Positions 57,001-64,000 of a DNA stretch of 64,000 nt are shown piece after piece (within the stretch, counting starts at the first letter, position 1; every line of letters starts with the position of its first letter). This stretch comes from Constantimarinum furrinae. GTDB lineage: Bacteria; Bacteroidota; Bacteroidia; Flavobacteriales; Flavobacteriaceae. The translations under genes and the position numbers were made by a program. The notes beneath the pieces were generated by a model that ran no database searches, was not told the DNA's origin, and worked only from the letters and a program-made list of their open reading frames with translations. The stretch spans positions 1,054,001-1,118,000 of the forward strand of contig NZ_CP052909.1 of assembly GCF_014295415.1 (NCBI RefSeq), given 5' to 3'.

Positions 57001-59657
57001 ACCGATACGACATCAAATTGGGTGTTTTCGTCAGTAAAATAGGAACCGTATCGATGAGGTTTCGGCGATCTAAGTCCGACAAAATGACTAAAGGGCGCTA
57101 AATTCTTAGAGAACACATCGATAGAAAAATCACCGCCACCTTCAAACACTTTAGTGAGGAATGTCGCTTTCAACATGCCAGGGGCTTTATTGCTTAGCTC
57201 GAATTTTTCAGAAAAATGGGTAACCCCTTCCGAAGAAAGCTGAGTGTTTAAGAGCGGAATCTCTACTTCAGAAAAACTGCGGATAGGATCATTAAAAACA
57301 TAAGACTTATATGAATCGAAAGCTGTTCCCGTACTTTGAAGGGTGGCGTTCATTTCGATCTTCAGATTCCTTGCCGGAGCTCCGTGAAGCCAAAGTGCGG
57401 TGGCGGTTCCTTTAACGGCCTTACTGGCATCGAGGATCTCGTCCTCAAAATCGAGTTTAATTTTAAGTCGGTTTGGTTTAATGGTAGCAACCTTCAGGGT
57501 TTTCGAAAAGGACACTCCACCCACATAGACGGTTGCATTCCAGTTTCCGGTGGGTGCCGCTGCCTGTGTACTTATGGGAAAATAGTAAAATCCATTCACC
57601 CCCGAATTGGCAACATCTCGTTGAACTAACTTACCGCGTGCGTCTGTTACTTCCAGTTTTACAGGATGACCCTTAGGGAGCTTGTTCAATTCGTCATTCA
57701 ATACAAAGGTAAGATGAATGCTGTCCCCGGGGCGATGTACGCCTCTTTCAGTATAGATAAAGCCTTTGAGTCCACGTTGCAATTCTTTCCCCGAAACATC
57801 AAATTTACTAAGAGAAAGGGCATTTCCGTCGTCCAGTTTCGCATAAGCGTAATGTTTACCTTTTTTAGCCACCGCAAAAGCGATATTTCGATCACTGTCG
57901 TAGAGGGTTAATCCATCGCTTCCGGTAGTTACCGTTTCAATTAATTGCTGTTGATAGTTGTATAATCCAATGGAAACACCCGATTCGGGATCGGTGGTGA
58001 GTAAATTATTGGCCGCAAAGTGATACGAGCGATTATTCCCCTTCTTTACGATCAATCCCAGATCCGATCCTAATACGTTAGTACTCGCAATACGATCTTC
58101 ATGATAATAGGCATCGTGACACGGATTTTCCCTTTGTTGCCAGTTATAGGTATAATTACGCCAACGGTAGATCTCATTATCCCAATATTGCTCTTCGCGC
58201 TCGTCTTCGTTGCCAGAGCCTGTGCTGCTATAGTATTCATCTTCGTAGTAATCATCTTCATAATAATCTTCTTCGACATTGGGATCACTTGTAGCGGCTT
58301 CGCAATCGTATATACTGTATTCCTTTTTAAAGCTTATCTCCACGCGGTATAGTGCTCCAGGCGAGGCGTTGAAATATTCAGATAGATTTATGGCATAAGC
58401 TTTCCACAAGCCGTTTTCTCCAATGTTGTTTTCGTTAAGCTGAATGGTCTTTTTGGCAATTCGTCTTCCAACTCTGCGCACATCATAAGCATTGCTGTAG
58501 TTAAGGTTAGAAGTTTGCAGGAATTGAAGTATATTGTTCTCATAGATCTTGATGATACGAACATCGACGGCCGAAAGATTAACGGCTTCGAAGTATAGTG
58601 GAGTAGATGCGGCATTGGGCAGGATCACTCCGGCGGAGACCATTCGAACCTCAGGTTTAAGCTGTTCGAAAGCAACCAATTCTGAAAATTCCTTCTTCAA
58701 TGAAAAGCCTTCGGTGTTCTTTATTCCATTAAATACGGTAACTCTCGCATCACCCACCACGCGACTTGACGGATAGACATGTAAAACATTTCCATCCACT
58801 TCATAACGTAGATCTGTATTGTTCTCTATGACTACCAGCCCGGCAAAATCCTGATTATCCTCAAGGGGGTCTGAAAAGTTTATGGCTAGGGAAGCTTGCG
58901 GTGACAGGCTGCTGCTAAGATCGACTATGGTAAAGTTATTCTGTCCGGGGATCTTAAATGCTGTACTTCCTTTGGTTTTGGACTCAATAGGTTTTCCATC
59001 CCACAGGATCTTAATTTCCGAATCTTCAATAGTTCGCTGTATACTGTCTATGGTAAAATTGAAATATTTTGCAAGCCCAGCATCGGATGACCAGTTTAGT
59101 TTTAATTTTTGATTGCCCTGTGAGACAGAGATCAGTTTTTTAGCATTTTCGAGGGTGATCACATCTGAAGCCTCCAGAGTTCCGTTTACATATTGCCATT
59201 TTTTTGAATAGGATTGCAGGTTGGCTAGATCGACCTTAAAGTTAGGGGTGATGGTTTTAAAACTGAAGGTATATTCTTTAAACTCCTTGTCGATATCTTC
59301 ATACAGCTCGTTCAGTTTTACAGTTACGCTGTACTCTGTGTTTGGTTTAAGATGGTCTTCCGGCTTAAAAATAAGGGATCGGCCGTTTTCTAGAAAAAGG
59401 GTTCCTTTAGTTCGCGGGGAGATCTTAATGTATTCGGAAGGGATCTCCTGGTTGAATTCGTACTGCTCTAATGGTTGAGAAAGTTCGATACGAATGGGTT
59501 CTGCTATTGACTGATTTCCGTAAGTGTTATATGAAATATAGTCTTTGAATTTGAAAAGGTTGTCGGTTTCTGAATGGTTCTTGGAATCGTTTTTGTCGCC
59601 GCAAGCGGTTATAATTAGTAGCACGACAAGGATGGATAGGCGCTGCAGGATTTTCAT
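54087..59657 (-). CDS. Alpha-2-macroglobulin family protein, thioester-bearing lipoprotein
   Basis: 1856 residues. A lipoprotein signal ends LLIITAC (Cys19). Many macroglobulin-like domains follow, including the bait-region area near residues ~1000-1070. The thioester motif is Cys1413 in HGCVEQ (CxEQ), which marks a functional protease trap of the ECAM type. The alpha/alpha toroid thioester-domain repeats follow (about 1410-1690), and a receptor-like domain closes the protein. An acidic, tyrosine-rich insertion (EEDYYEDDYYEDEYY and beyond, about residues 465-510) is unusual for the family. It is the first gene of the operon, presumably periplasmic on the outer-membrane inner face, and traps proteases that breach the envelope while PbpC repairs the wall. 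Confidence 0.95.
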   Translation of the reverse strand: MKILQRLSILVVLLIITACGDKNDSKNHSETDNLFKFKDYISYNTYGNQSIAEPIRIELSQPLEQYEFNQEIPSEYIKISPRTKGTLFLENGRSLIFKPEDHLKPNTEYSVTVKLNELYEDIDKEFKEYTFSFKTITPNFKVDLANLQSYSKKWQYVNGTLEASDVITLENAKKLISVSQGNQKLKLNWSSDAGLAKYFNFTIDSIQRTIEDSEIKILWDGKPIESKTKGSTAFKIPGQNNFTIVDLSSSLSPQASLAINFSDPLEDNQDFAGLVVIENNTDLRYEVDGNVLHVYPSSRVVGDARVTVFNGIKNTEGFSLKKEFSELVAFEQLKPEVRMVSAGVILPNAASTPLYFEAVNLSAVDVRIIKIYENNILQFLQTSNLNYSNAYDVRRVGRRIAKKTIQLNENNIGENGLWKAYAINLSEYFNASPGALYRVEISFKKEYSIYDCEAATSDPNVEEDYYEDDYYEDEYYSSTGSGNEDEREEQYWDNEIYRWRNYTYNWQQRENPCHDAYYHEDRIASTNVLGSDLGLIVKKGNNRSYHFAANNLLTTDPESGVSIGLYNYQQQLIETVTTGSDGLTLYDSDRNIAFAVAKKGKHYAYAKLDDGNALSLSKFDVSGKELQRGLKGFIYTERGVHRPGDSIHLTFVLNDELNKLPKGHPVKLEVTDARGKLVQRDVANSGVNGFYYFPISTQAAAPTGNWNATVYVGGVSFSKTLKVATIKPNRLKIKLDFEDEILDASKAVKGTATALWLHGAPARNLKIEMNATLQSTGTAFDSYKSYVFNDPIRSFSEVEIPLLNTQLSSEGVTHFSEKFELSNKAPGMLKATFLTKVFEGGGDFSIDVFSKNLAPFSHFVGLRSPKPHRYGSYFTDENTQFDVVSVNAQGNPIGNRELEVKVFRIEWRWWWNRSGDNLSRYENSVVHRPYKDLKIITDTKGKGSFTLNIPEDDGGRYLIRVTDKASGHATGRITYFYRNWWKAPVDGDSESAKMLVFSADKEKYNVGEEAVISFPSGSEGRALISVENGTEVLSTKWVKTKKGETRVSIPLLKEMAPNVYVNISLLQPHEQTKNDLPIRLYGVIPILVENPKTIINPVLQMPDVLQPEQNFKVSVSEENGKEMTYTIAMVDEGLLDLTRFKTPEIHDAFYTREALGVKTFDIYDFIIGAYSGSVHNIYAIGGGDVAAGAKNRKADRFKPVVKYLGPFTLKKGQTASHNITMPNYIGSVRTMVVAGENSESAYGKSDKTTPVRKPLMVLASLPRKLSPGEKVTLPVTVFAMEKKVKNASIQVKVGDGLKPLDGTSKSITFSEPGEQIVNFEFEVLSTPSIQTVEVLASGSGEKASYKVEIDIENPNPVSQKTTQYVLRENGENTIDFSTYGVAGTNKAVLEISTLPPMDFGKRLEYLIRYPHGCVEQTTSAAFPQLFLADVLDIPFAQKKKTEKNVEAAISKLSQFQIPSGGISYWPGEREPDAWATNYVGHFMLEAKQKGFAMPITFMSNWLRHQQNEARQWRHSQTSYNSSMIQAYRLYTLALAGQPELAAMNRLRESKHLSNDAKWRLAAAYALAGKKNVAEQIAQTATLVFEPQKANEYTYGSPFRNKTMALETMVILGNQKQRDLAVSVAKELSSQNWYSTQETSYALLAMAKMIEKNGGKSLEVALVQNGKTVDLKTDRTIAQRDLDITMGTNSVVVNNKKSNVVYVTLIQQGKLPLGEELTASRNLKLNAQFKDGKGKKMDVSKLRQGTEINAQVIITNTSNDLVDNIALSQIFPSGWEVVNTSFTELGGGASGNARYTDIRDDRVNFYFSLPAGKSKTFTVKLNASYLGTYYLPGVQVEAMYDSNYYARNKGMWIEIVK

Positions 59658-59857
59658 AAAAGATGGTTTAAGACATGAATAAAAGTACTCTAAATTGTGG
59701 TGTAATACAATGGCAGAGCCAAGGCCTTAACCTCAAATGAGGGGATTAGACTGGTACTTTTTATTCTTAAAAAAGAGGGGTAATGTAGGTGTAACGATTA
59801 ACCGGGCAGAATTTGTATAAGGTAATTTAACATTTGGCAAGAGTTTAACAGAAATGA

Positions 59858-60163
59858 CTAAGAGGCAGTAAATTCATAGTCGCGTTCCACCAGGCAAATT
59901 CGGGTACGATACCAGCTATACCATAGCGATCTTCCCTTTTGTTGGGCTTCAAGATGATCAAGGTTCTGTTTCCATTGTTTAATGGCAGCTGTCGTTTTCC
60001 AATAACTCACAGTAATTCCCAAATGGTCCCTGGCACTTTCCATGCCCAGAAAGCCCGGTTGCTGTTTAGCCAGATGTTCCATTTTTTCTGCCATGGCAGT
60101 ATAGCCCTCGGTGTTATTGGTTTGGAGATTGGTAAAGATAACGGCGTAATAGGGTGGTTTCAT
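59858..60163 (-). CDS. Antibiotic biosynthesis monooxygenase (ABM) domain protein
   Basis: 101 residues, a ferredoxin-like ABM domain. The pattern YAVIFTNLQTNN, then a helix, GFLGMESAR, and SYWKTTAAIKQWKQNLDH is typical. Members include haem-degrading and quinol monooxygenases and many uncharacterised proteins. Its ATG lies 3 bp downstream of the asparaginase gene's stop, on the same strand, so it is probably co-transcribed. The function cannot be told. Confidence 0.82.
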   Translation of the reverse strand: MKPPYYAVIFTNLQTNNTEGYTAMAEKMEHLAKQQPGFLGMESARDHLGITVSYWKTTAAIKQWKQNLDHLEAQQKGRSLWYSWYRTRICLVERDYEFTAS

Positions 60164-60166
60164 ATC

Positions 60167-61228
60167 TTATTCTTTATAAATACCAATTTTAAGATCACCT
60201 TTAGCATTCATATGAGCGCGATACATTCCTGCTGTGTTGAATTCCATGGTTACGTTTCCATTTTTATCTATAGCTACGACGCCACCATCTCCGCCGAGTT
60301 GCGGTACTTTTTTCTGAATGACCTCTTTAGCAGCTTCGGCTAGGGATAATCCTTTATATTCCATCAAGGCTGAAATATCATGAGCGACCATAGCGCGAAT
60401 AAAATATTCACCCCAACCTGTTGAAGAAACTGCGCAGGTCGCGTTATTGGCATAGGTGCCGGCTCCAATTATAGGGGCATCTCCAATTCGATTCCATCGC
60501 TTGTTGGTCATTCCTCCGGTTGAGGTTCCTGCCGCAAGATTACCGTTCTTATCTAAAGCCGCACAACCCACGGTTCCGAATTTTGAGTCTTTAATAAATG
60601 GGTCTGCAAATGAAACTTTCGTTTCTTTTTCCTGCTCGGCCATTTTAATTCTTTGAAGTGAATTAAATCGATTTTGTGTGTAGAAGTAGGAGGGATCGAC
60701 AAGCACAAATCCTTGTTCCTTAGCAAAGAGCTCTGCTCCTTTACCACTTAGCATCACATGAGGGGAATCGTTCATCACGGACAGAGCCAGATCTATGGGA
60801 TTCTTAATTTGAGTTACCCCGGCGACTGCCCCGGCATTTAGAGTAGCCCCATCCATCACAGAGGCGTCGAGCTCGTTGGTTTCCTCATGGGTAAAAACGG
60901 CACCTTTTCCAGCGTTGAACAGTGGTGAGTCTTCCATGACATTAATGGTTTTGGTCACCGCTTCCATGGCCGTTCCTCCATTTTTCAGGATCTCATGTCC
61001 CACACGGATGGCTTCCTCCAGTTTGCTTTTATAGGCTAGTTCCAGGGAGTCGCTCATATTTTCTTTTAAAATGGTTCCGGCGCCTCCGTGAATGACTATT
61101 CCGAAGTTATCAGCTCTTTCTGTTCTAATTTCGGAAGAATTTGTGGCTTCGATCGCTTTTTTTTCTTCGTTTTTGCACCCAATTGATATTAAAATGAGGC
61201 AAATAAATGTTAAAATTCTAATCATCAT
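60167..61228 (-). CDS. Isoaspartyl peptidase / L-asparaginase (Ntn type), lipoprotein
   Basis: 353 residues from the ATG at 61228, where a lipoprotein signal (FICLILISIGC) begins; the ATG at 61225 is equally good. The early IVIHGGAGTI motif is conserved. The autoprocessing threonine is Thr219 in KFGTVGCAALD, followed by GTSTGGMTNKRWNRIGD. It cleaves itself to an alpha/beta heterodimer and hydrolyses isoaspartyl dipeptides and asparagine. The lipid anchor means periplasmic or outer-membrane location, as in several Bacteroidota members. The ABM gene follows it. Confidence 0.92.
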   Translation of the reverse strand: MMIRILTFICLILISIGCKNEEKKAIEATNSSEIRTERADNFGIVIHGGAGTILKENMSDSLELAYKSKLEEAIRVGHEILKNGGTAMEAVTKTINVMEDSPLFNAGKGAVFTHEETNELDASVMDGATLNAGAVAGVTQIKNPIDLALSVMNDSPHVMLSGKGAELFAKEQGFVLVDPSYFYTQNRFNSLQRIKMAEQEKETKVSFADPFIKDSKFGTVGCAALDKNGNLAAGTSTGGMTNKRWNRIGDAPIIGAGTYANNATCAVSSTGWGEYFIRAMVAHDISALMEYKGLSLAEAAKEVIQKKVPQLGGDGGVVAIDKNGNVTMEFNTAGMYRAHMNAKGDLKIGIYKE

Positions 61229-61385
61229 TATTTTTTTTAAAGCTCGCACTAATATAACTAGAAATCCGCTATTTACAACCAATTGCGACGGATGATTCCT
61301 ACAGAATATTCTACAGGATCATCACAAAACATCGATAAAGTGACAAAAAAATACGATAAAATGTAATTTGTAGTAATCTTTTTCC

Positions 61386-61393
61386 TATATTTG
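61386..61393 (+). promoter_or_regulatory. Candidate -7 promoter element for the CAP-domain gene
   Basis: TATATTTG matches TAnnTTTG, 38 bp upstream of the ATG at 61432. A TTTG at 61367-61370 gives a 15-bp spacer, shorter than usual. Confidence 0.4.
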
Positions 61394-61431
61394 AACCAGC
61401 ATCATGCCCCAAATTTGATGCCCCCCGCAAT

Positions 61432-61935
61432 ATGAACCTACTTAAAACCGGCCTTATGGCCATGGCGTTTATCTGCCTCGTTACCTCTTGTCAAAAAGAT
61501 GAAGGTGTTACTTCAGAAGAATTGAATTACACCATTGACCTCAACCTTGCCAATGAAACCGATTGGGTGATGGCAAATGAAATTCTAGTCCTTGTAAATG
61601 ACCACCGAGCGTCAATAGGATTACCCGCTATTAAAAAAGACCAACAGTACGCTTCTGCTTACGCTGTGGATCATACTCAATATATGATCGACACTCAGAA
61701 GATCAATCATGACAATTTTAATGTTCGCGCCAATGCTCTTAAAGAAAGAGGCGCCACGATTGTTGGTGAAAATGTAGCGTATGGGTATGCCACAGCCGAG
61801 GCCGTTGTAAATGCCTGGTTAAACAGTCCAGGTCATAAAAAAGTGATCGAAGGAGCTTACACACATTCAGGCTTTGGTGTAATGCAAAATGACAAAGGGA
61901 CCTATTACTTTACCCAACTATTTTATAGAAAGTAA
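61432..61935 (+). CDS. CAP (SCP/PR1) domain lipoprotein
   Basis: 167 residues. A lipoprotein signal ends LVTSC (Cys20). The CAP domain follows, with ILVLVNDHRASIGLPAIK, AYAVDHTQYMI, VGENVAYGYATAEAVVNAWLNSPGH and the end THSGFGVMQNDKGTYYFTQLF. The cleft His (VDHT) and the Glu of VGEN are the conserved ones. Secreted CAP proteins are widespread and mostly of unknown activity, with sterol or cell-wall roles proposed in some groups. It stands alone, followed by a 12-bp perfect inverted repeat just before the next gene. Confidence 0.88.
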   Translation: MNLLKTGLMAMAFICLVTSCQKDEGVTSEELNYTIDLNLANETDWVMANEILVLVNDHRASIGLPAIKKDQQYASAYAVDHTQYMIDTQKINHDNFNVRANALKERGATIVGENVAYGYATAEAVVNAWLNSPGHKKVIEGAYTHSGFGVMQNDKGTYYFTQLFYRK

Positions 61936-61964
61936 GCTGCGATCCTTTTCAGATTTAAGCTTTT

Positions 61965-61998
61965 GCCGTATTTTTACGTAATTACTTAAAAATACGGC
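61965..61998. promoter_or_regulatory. Perfect 12-bp inverted repeat abutting the 3-hydroxyanthranilate dioxygenase start
   Basis: GCCGTATTTTTA (61965-61976) and TAAAAATACGGC (61987-61998) flank a 10-nt spacer. The right arm ends 1 bp before the ATG at 62000. It has no T-run beyond the stem, so it is an atypical terminator. It might be a repressor operator or an RNA hairpin limiting ribosome access. Confidence 0.6.
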
Positions 61999-61999
61999 T

Positions 62000-62536
62000 A
62001 TGGCTATTCCAAAACCTTTTAATCTAACCCAATGGGTAGAAGACAATCGTGAATTGTTAAAACCTCCTGTAGGGAATAAGGATCTTTATAAGGATTCTGA
62101 AGACCACATTGTGATGGTCGTAGCAGGTCCAAATGCCCGTAAGGATTATCACTATAACGAAACCGAGGAACTGTTTTATCAGTTGGAAGGTAATATAACC
62201 GTAGTGATCCAGGAAGACGGGGAGCGAAAGGAAATGAAACTGGGCCCCGGAGACATGTATCTTCACCCGGGTAAAGTACCTCATTCCCCCAATCGCGAAG
62301 AAGGATCAATTGGTCTGGTCGTGGAGCTCAAACGTAAGGATCGTGCCGGAAAGGATGGCCTACTGTGGTATTGCGATAATTGTAACAACAAGCTGTACGA
62401 AGTTTATTTTCCTTTGGTCGATATTGAGACCGATTTCCTAAAACATTTTAAACACTTCTACAATTCCATAGACCTTAGAACCTGTGATAAATGCGGAACC
62501 GTTATGGAAACCGACGAGCGTTTTACGGCAGATTAG
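62000..62536 (+). CDS. 3-hydroxyanthranilate 3,4-dioxygenase
   Basis: 178-residue cupin of the HAAO/NbaC family. The iron ligands are His51, Glu57 and His95 (YHYNETEE, PHSPNR), and Arg47 is in the substrate position. The C-terminal rubredoxin-like site has Cys125, Cys128, Cys162 and Cys165 (CDNC, CDKC). It opens the ring of 3-hydroxyanthranilate to 2-amino-3-carboxymuconate semialdehyde in tryptophan breakdown and quinolinate synthesis. The upstream inverted repeat may control it. The other kynurenine-pathway genes are not in the window. Confidence 0.93.
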   Translation: MAIPKPFNLTQWVEDNRELLKPPVGNKDLYKDSEDHIVMVVAGPNARKDYHYNETEELFYQLEGNITVVIQEDGERKEMKLGPGDMYLHPGKVPHSPNREEGSIGLVVELKRKDRAGKDGLLWYCDNCNNKLYEVYFPLVDIETDFLKHFKHFYNSIDLRTCDKCGTVMETDERFTAD

Positions 62537-62656
62537 GATTGCTTCGGAAAGTCCTTCGGTTTCATTTCAAATTGTACTCCCTATTGCGTACCTTCGCAGC
62601 CGGTTGGGTTTTGCGCCTAATCCTTATCTTAAACTGAAGAAGCACTTAAAAAAAAT

Positions 62657-64000
62657 ATGAACATGTCAACAGTAGCAACTTCCTTCGGAATCGAAGAAGC
62701 CCTACAACAATTGGGAATTTCAGAAATAAATAAAGGAACCTCCACCGGAAGCGATTGGTTTTCGGAAGGTGATGCCATAGCGTCCTACTCACCGGTAGAC
62801 GGTAAACTCATAGGAAAAGTAACAACCACATCACGTGAAGATTACGAAAAGGTAATGGAAAAGGCAACCACCGCCTTTAAAGATTGGCGCGTAATGCCTG
62901 CACCACTCCGTGGGGAAGTAGTGCGACAATTTGGAGATGAACTAAGACGTTTAAAAGAACCATTGGGGAAGCTGGTTTCCTACGAAATGGGGAAAAGTTA
63001 TCAGGAAGGTCTGGGAGAAGTTCAGGAAATGATCGATATCTGTGACTTTGCCGTGGGTCTCTCGCGTCAGTTACACGGATTGACCATGCACAGTGAGCGC
63101 CCCGGACACCGTATGTACGAACAATATCATCCACTGGGAGTTGTTGGAATTATTTCGGCCTTTAATTTTCCGGTAGCGGTTTGGGCCTGGAATACTGCAT
63201 TAGCCTGGATCTGCGGTGATGTATGTGTATGGAAGCCTTCAGAAAAAGCACCTTTATGCGGAGTCGCCTGCCAAAAGATCGCTGCAAAAGTGTTTGCAGA
63301 TAACGACCTTCCCGAAGGAATCTCTTGTCTTATCAATGGTGATTATAAAGTAGGAGAGTTTATGACTACCGATAAAAGAGTGCCTCTTATCTCTGCGACC
63401 GGATCAACCCGAATGGGAAAGATCGTGGGCCGTACCGTAGGAGAGCGCCTAGGAAAATCTTTACTAGAATTAGGTGGAAATAATGCCATTATTGTTACCC
63501 CCGATGCCGACATAAAAATGACAGTTATTGGAGCCGTTTTTGGAGCTGTGGGCACCTGCGGACAACGATGTACATCCACCAGACGTCTTATCATTCATGA
63601 AAGCATATACGATAAAGTAAAGGACGCAGTTGTTGCGGCTTACGGCCAACTTCGAATTGGAAATCCGCTGGATGAAAACAACCATGTAGGACCGTTGATC
63701 GATAAAGATGCGGTAAAAATGTATGAGCATGCTTTGGAAAAAGTAGTTCAAGAAGGCGGGAATATTATCGTTGAAGGCGGCGTTCTAAGTGGTGAAGGCT
63801 ATGAAAGTGGATGCTACGTAAAACCAGCCATCGCTGAAGCCAAGAATGATTTTGAGATCGTGCAACACGAGACTTTTGCACCGGTACTATATTTGCTGAA
63901 ATACAGCGGTGATGTAGAAAATGCCCTTGACATACAGAATGGGGTAGCACAAGGATTATCTTCAGCGATCATGACCAATAATCTTCGAGAAGCCGAAAGG
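62657..64000 (+). CDS. Aldehyde dehydrogenase, ALDH7 (antiquitin) type (partial)
   Basis: 448 residues run from the ATG at 62657 to the window edge (no stop reached). The cofactor-side motif YHPLGVVGIISAFNFPVAVW, the general base Glu271 in LELGGNNA and the nucleophile Cys305 in GTCGQRCTS are all present. The sequence SERPGHRMYEQYHPLG is the hallmark of ALDH7, which oxidises alpha-aminoadipate semialdehyde in lysine breakdown. It lies 120 bp after the dioxygenase on the same strand. Although next to a kynurenine gene, its sequence type does not suggest 2-aminomuconate semialdehyde dehydrogenase. The ATG at 62663 is an alternative start. Confidence 0.93.
   Translation, partial: MNMSTVATSFGIEEALQQLGISEINKGTSTGSDWFSEGDAIASYSPVDGKLIGKVTTTSREDYEKVMEKATTAFKDWRVMPAPLRGEVVRQFGDELRRLKEPLGKLVSYEMGKSYQEGLGEVQEMIDICDFAVGLSRQLHGLTMHSERPGHRMYEQYHPLGVVGIISAFNFPVAVWAWNTALAWICGDVCVWKPSEKAPLCGVACQKIAAKVFADNDLPEGISCLINGDYKVGEFMTTDKRVPLISATGSTRMGKIVGRTVGERLGKSLLELGGNNAIIVTPDADIKMTVIGAVFGAVGTCGQRCTSTRRLIIHESIYDKVKDAVVAAYGQLRIGNPLDENNHVGPLIDKDAVKMYEHALEKVVQEGGNIIVEGGVLSGEGYESGCYVKPAIAEAKNDFEIVQHETFAPVLYLLKYSGDVENALDIQNGVAQGLSSAIMTNNLREAER

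Noticed and set aside
58070-58352. Valine/isoleucine-rich antisense frame opposite the A2M acidic insertion
   Set aside because: It is the reverse complement of the Asp/Glu/Tyr codons, which reads as hydrophobic residues; no membrane protein gene is implied.

Overview
The window looks like chromosome of a marine-type member of the Flavobacteriaceae (Bacteroidota). The grounds are a modest GC content, many lipoproteins with LxxC lipoboxes, a protein with a type IX secretion C-terminal sorting domain, an IPExxxVDY-family gene next to rnc and pyk, an OmpA protein with thrombospondin type 3 repeats, and promoters of the Bacteroidota form (TTTG, about 19 bp, TAnnTTTG) instead of -35/-10 boxes. No plasmid, prophage, insertion sequence or CRISPR array was seen.

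Layout. 1-9.7 kb, all minus strand: the start of an ABC ATPase (cut by the window edge), a prolyl oligopeptidase lipoprotein, DoxX, an FG-GAP/UnbV T9SS cargo protein with a diheme cytochrome lipoprotein, asd, mscL, and tdk-alr. 9.7-18.5 kb: a coiled-coil unknown, rsmI, a uracil-DNA glycosylase-family gene, an AhpD-like protein, recJ, lpxH, queD with a 33-residue membrane micro-ORF coupled to it, a MATE exporter, GNAT, a two-domain universal stress protein and tRNA-Ala(GGC). 18.5-29.6 kb: a lipoprotein, an alpha/beta hydrolase overlapping an AddB-like nuclease, ompA, kbl, an AddA-like helicase-nuclease and sodA. 29.6-34.4 kb: two long tandem arrays of a ~105-bp non-coding unit, in the same orientation, bracketing four accessory minus-strand genes. 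34.4-43.2 kb: the housekeeping run purF, pfkB-type kinase, rnhA, purN (minus), then acpP, fabF, rnc, IPExxxVDY, pyk (plus). 43.2-61.2 kb: SH3 lipoprotein, dinB, CYTH phosphatase, YCII lipoprotein, then a tight five-gene minus-strand operon (alpha-2-macroglobulin, pbpC, beta-mannosidase, GH20 hexosaminidase, cutC), and an asparaginase plus an ABM protein. 61.4-64 kb: a CAP-domain lipoprotein, 3-hydroxyanthranilate dioxygenase and the start of an ALDH7-type dehydrogenase (cut by the window edge).

How the genes work together. Envelope themes dominate: PbpC and the thioester alpha-2-macroglobulin form the classic periplasmic repair/protease-trap pair, and here they share an operon with exo-glycosidases. 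The AddA-like and AddB-like proteins together would make a RecBCD/AddAB-type double-strand-break enzyme, although ompA and kbl separate their genes. asd, alr and lpxH feed peptidoglycan and lipid A, and acpP-fabF feed fatty acid synthesis.

The most unusual part of the window is the pair of repeat arrays. Each has seven or eight units at 102-106 bp spacing (mostly 105). Each ends in the same ~105-bp terminal unit, which holds a bidirectional terminator-like hairpin and then a second small dyad. The arrays exist in two unit subtypes with mosaic exchange between them. I do not recognise this repeat family.
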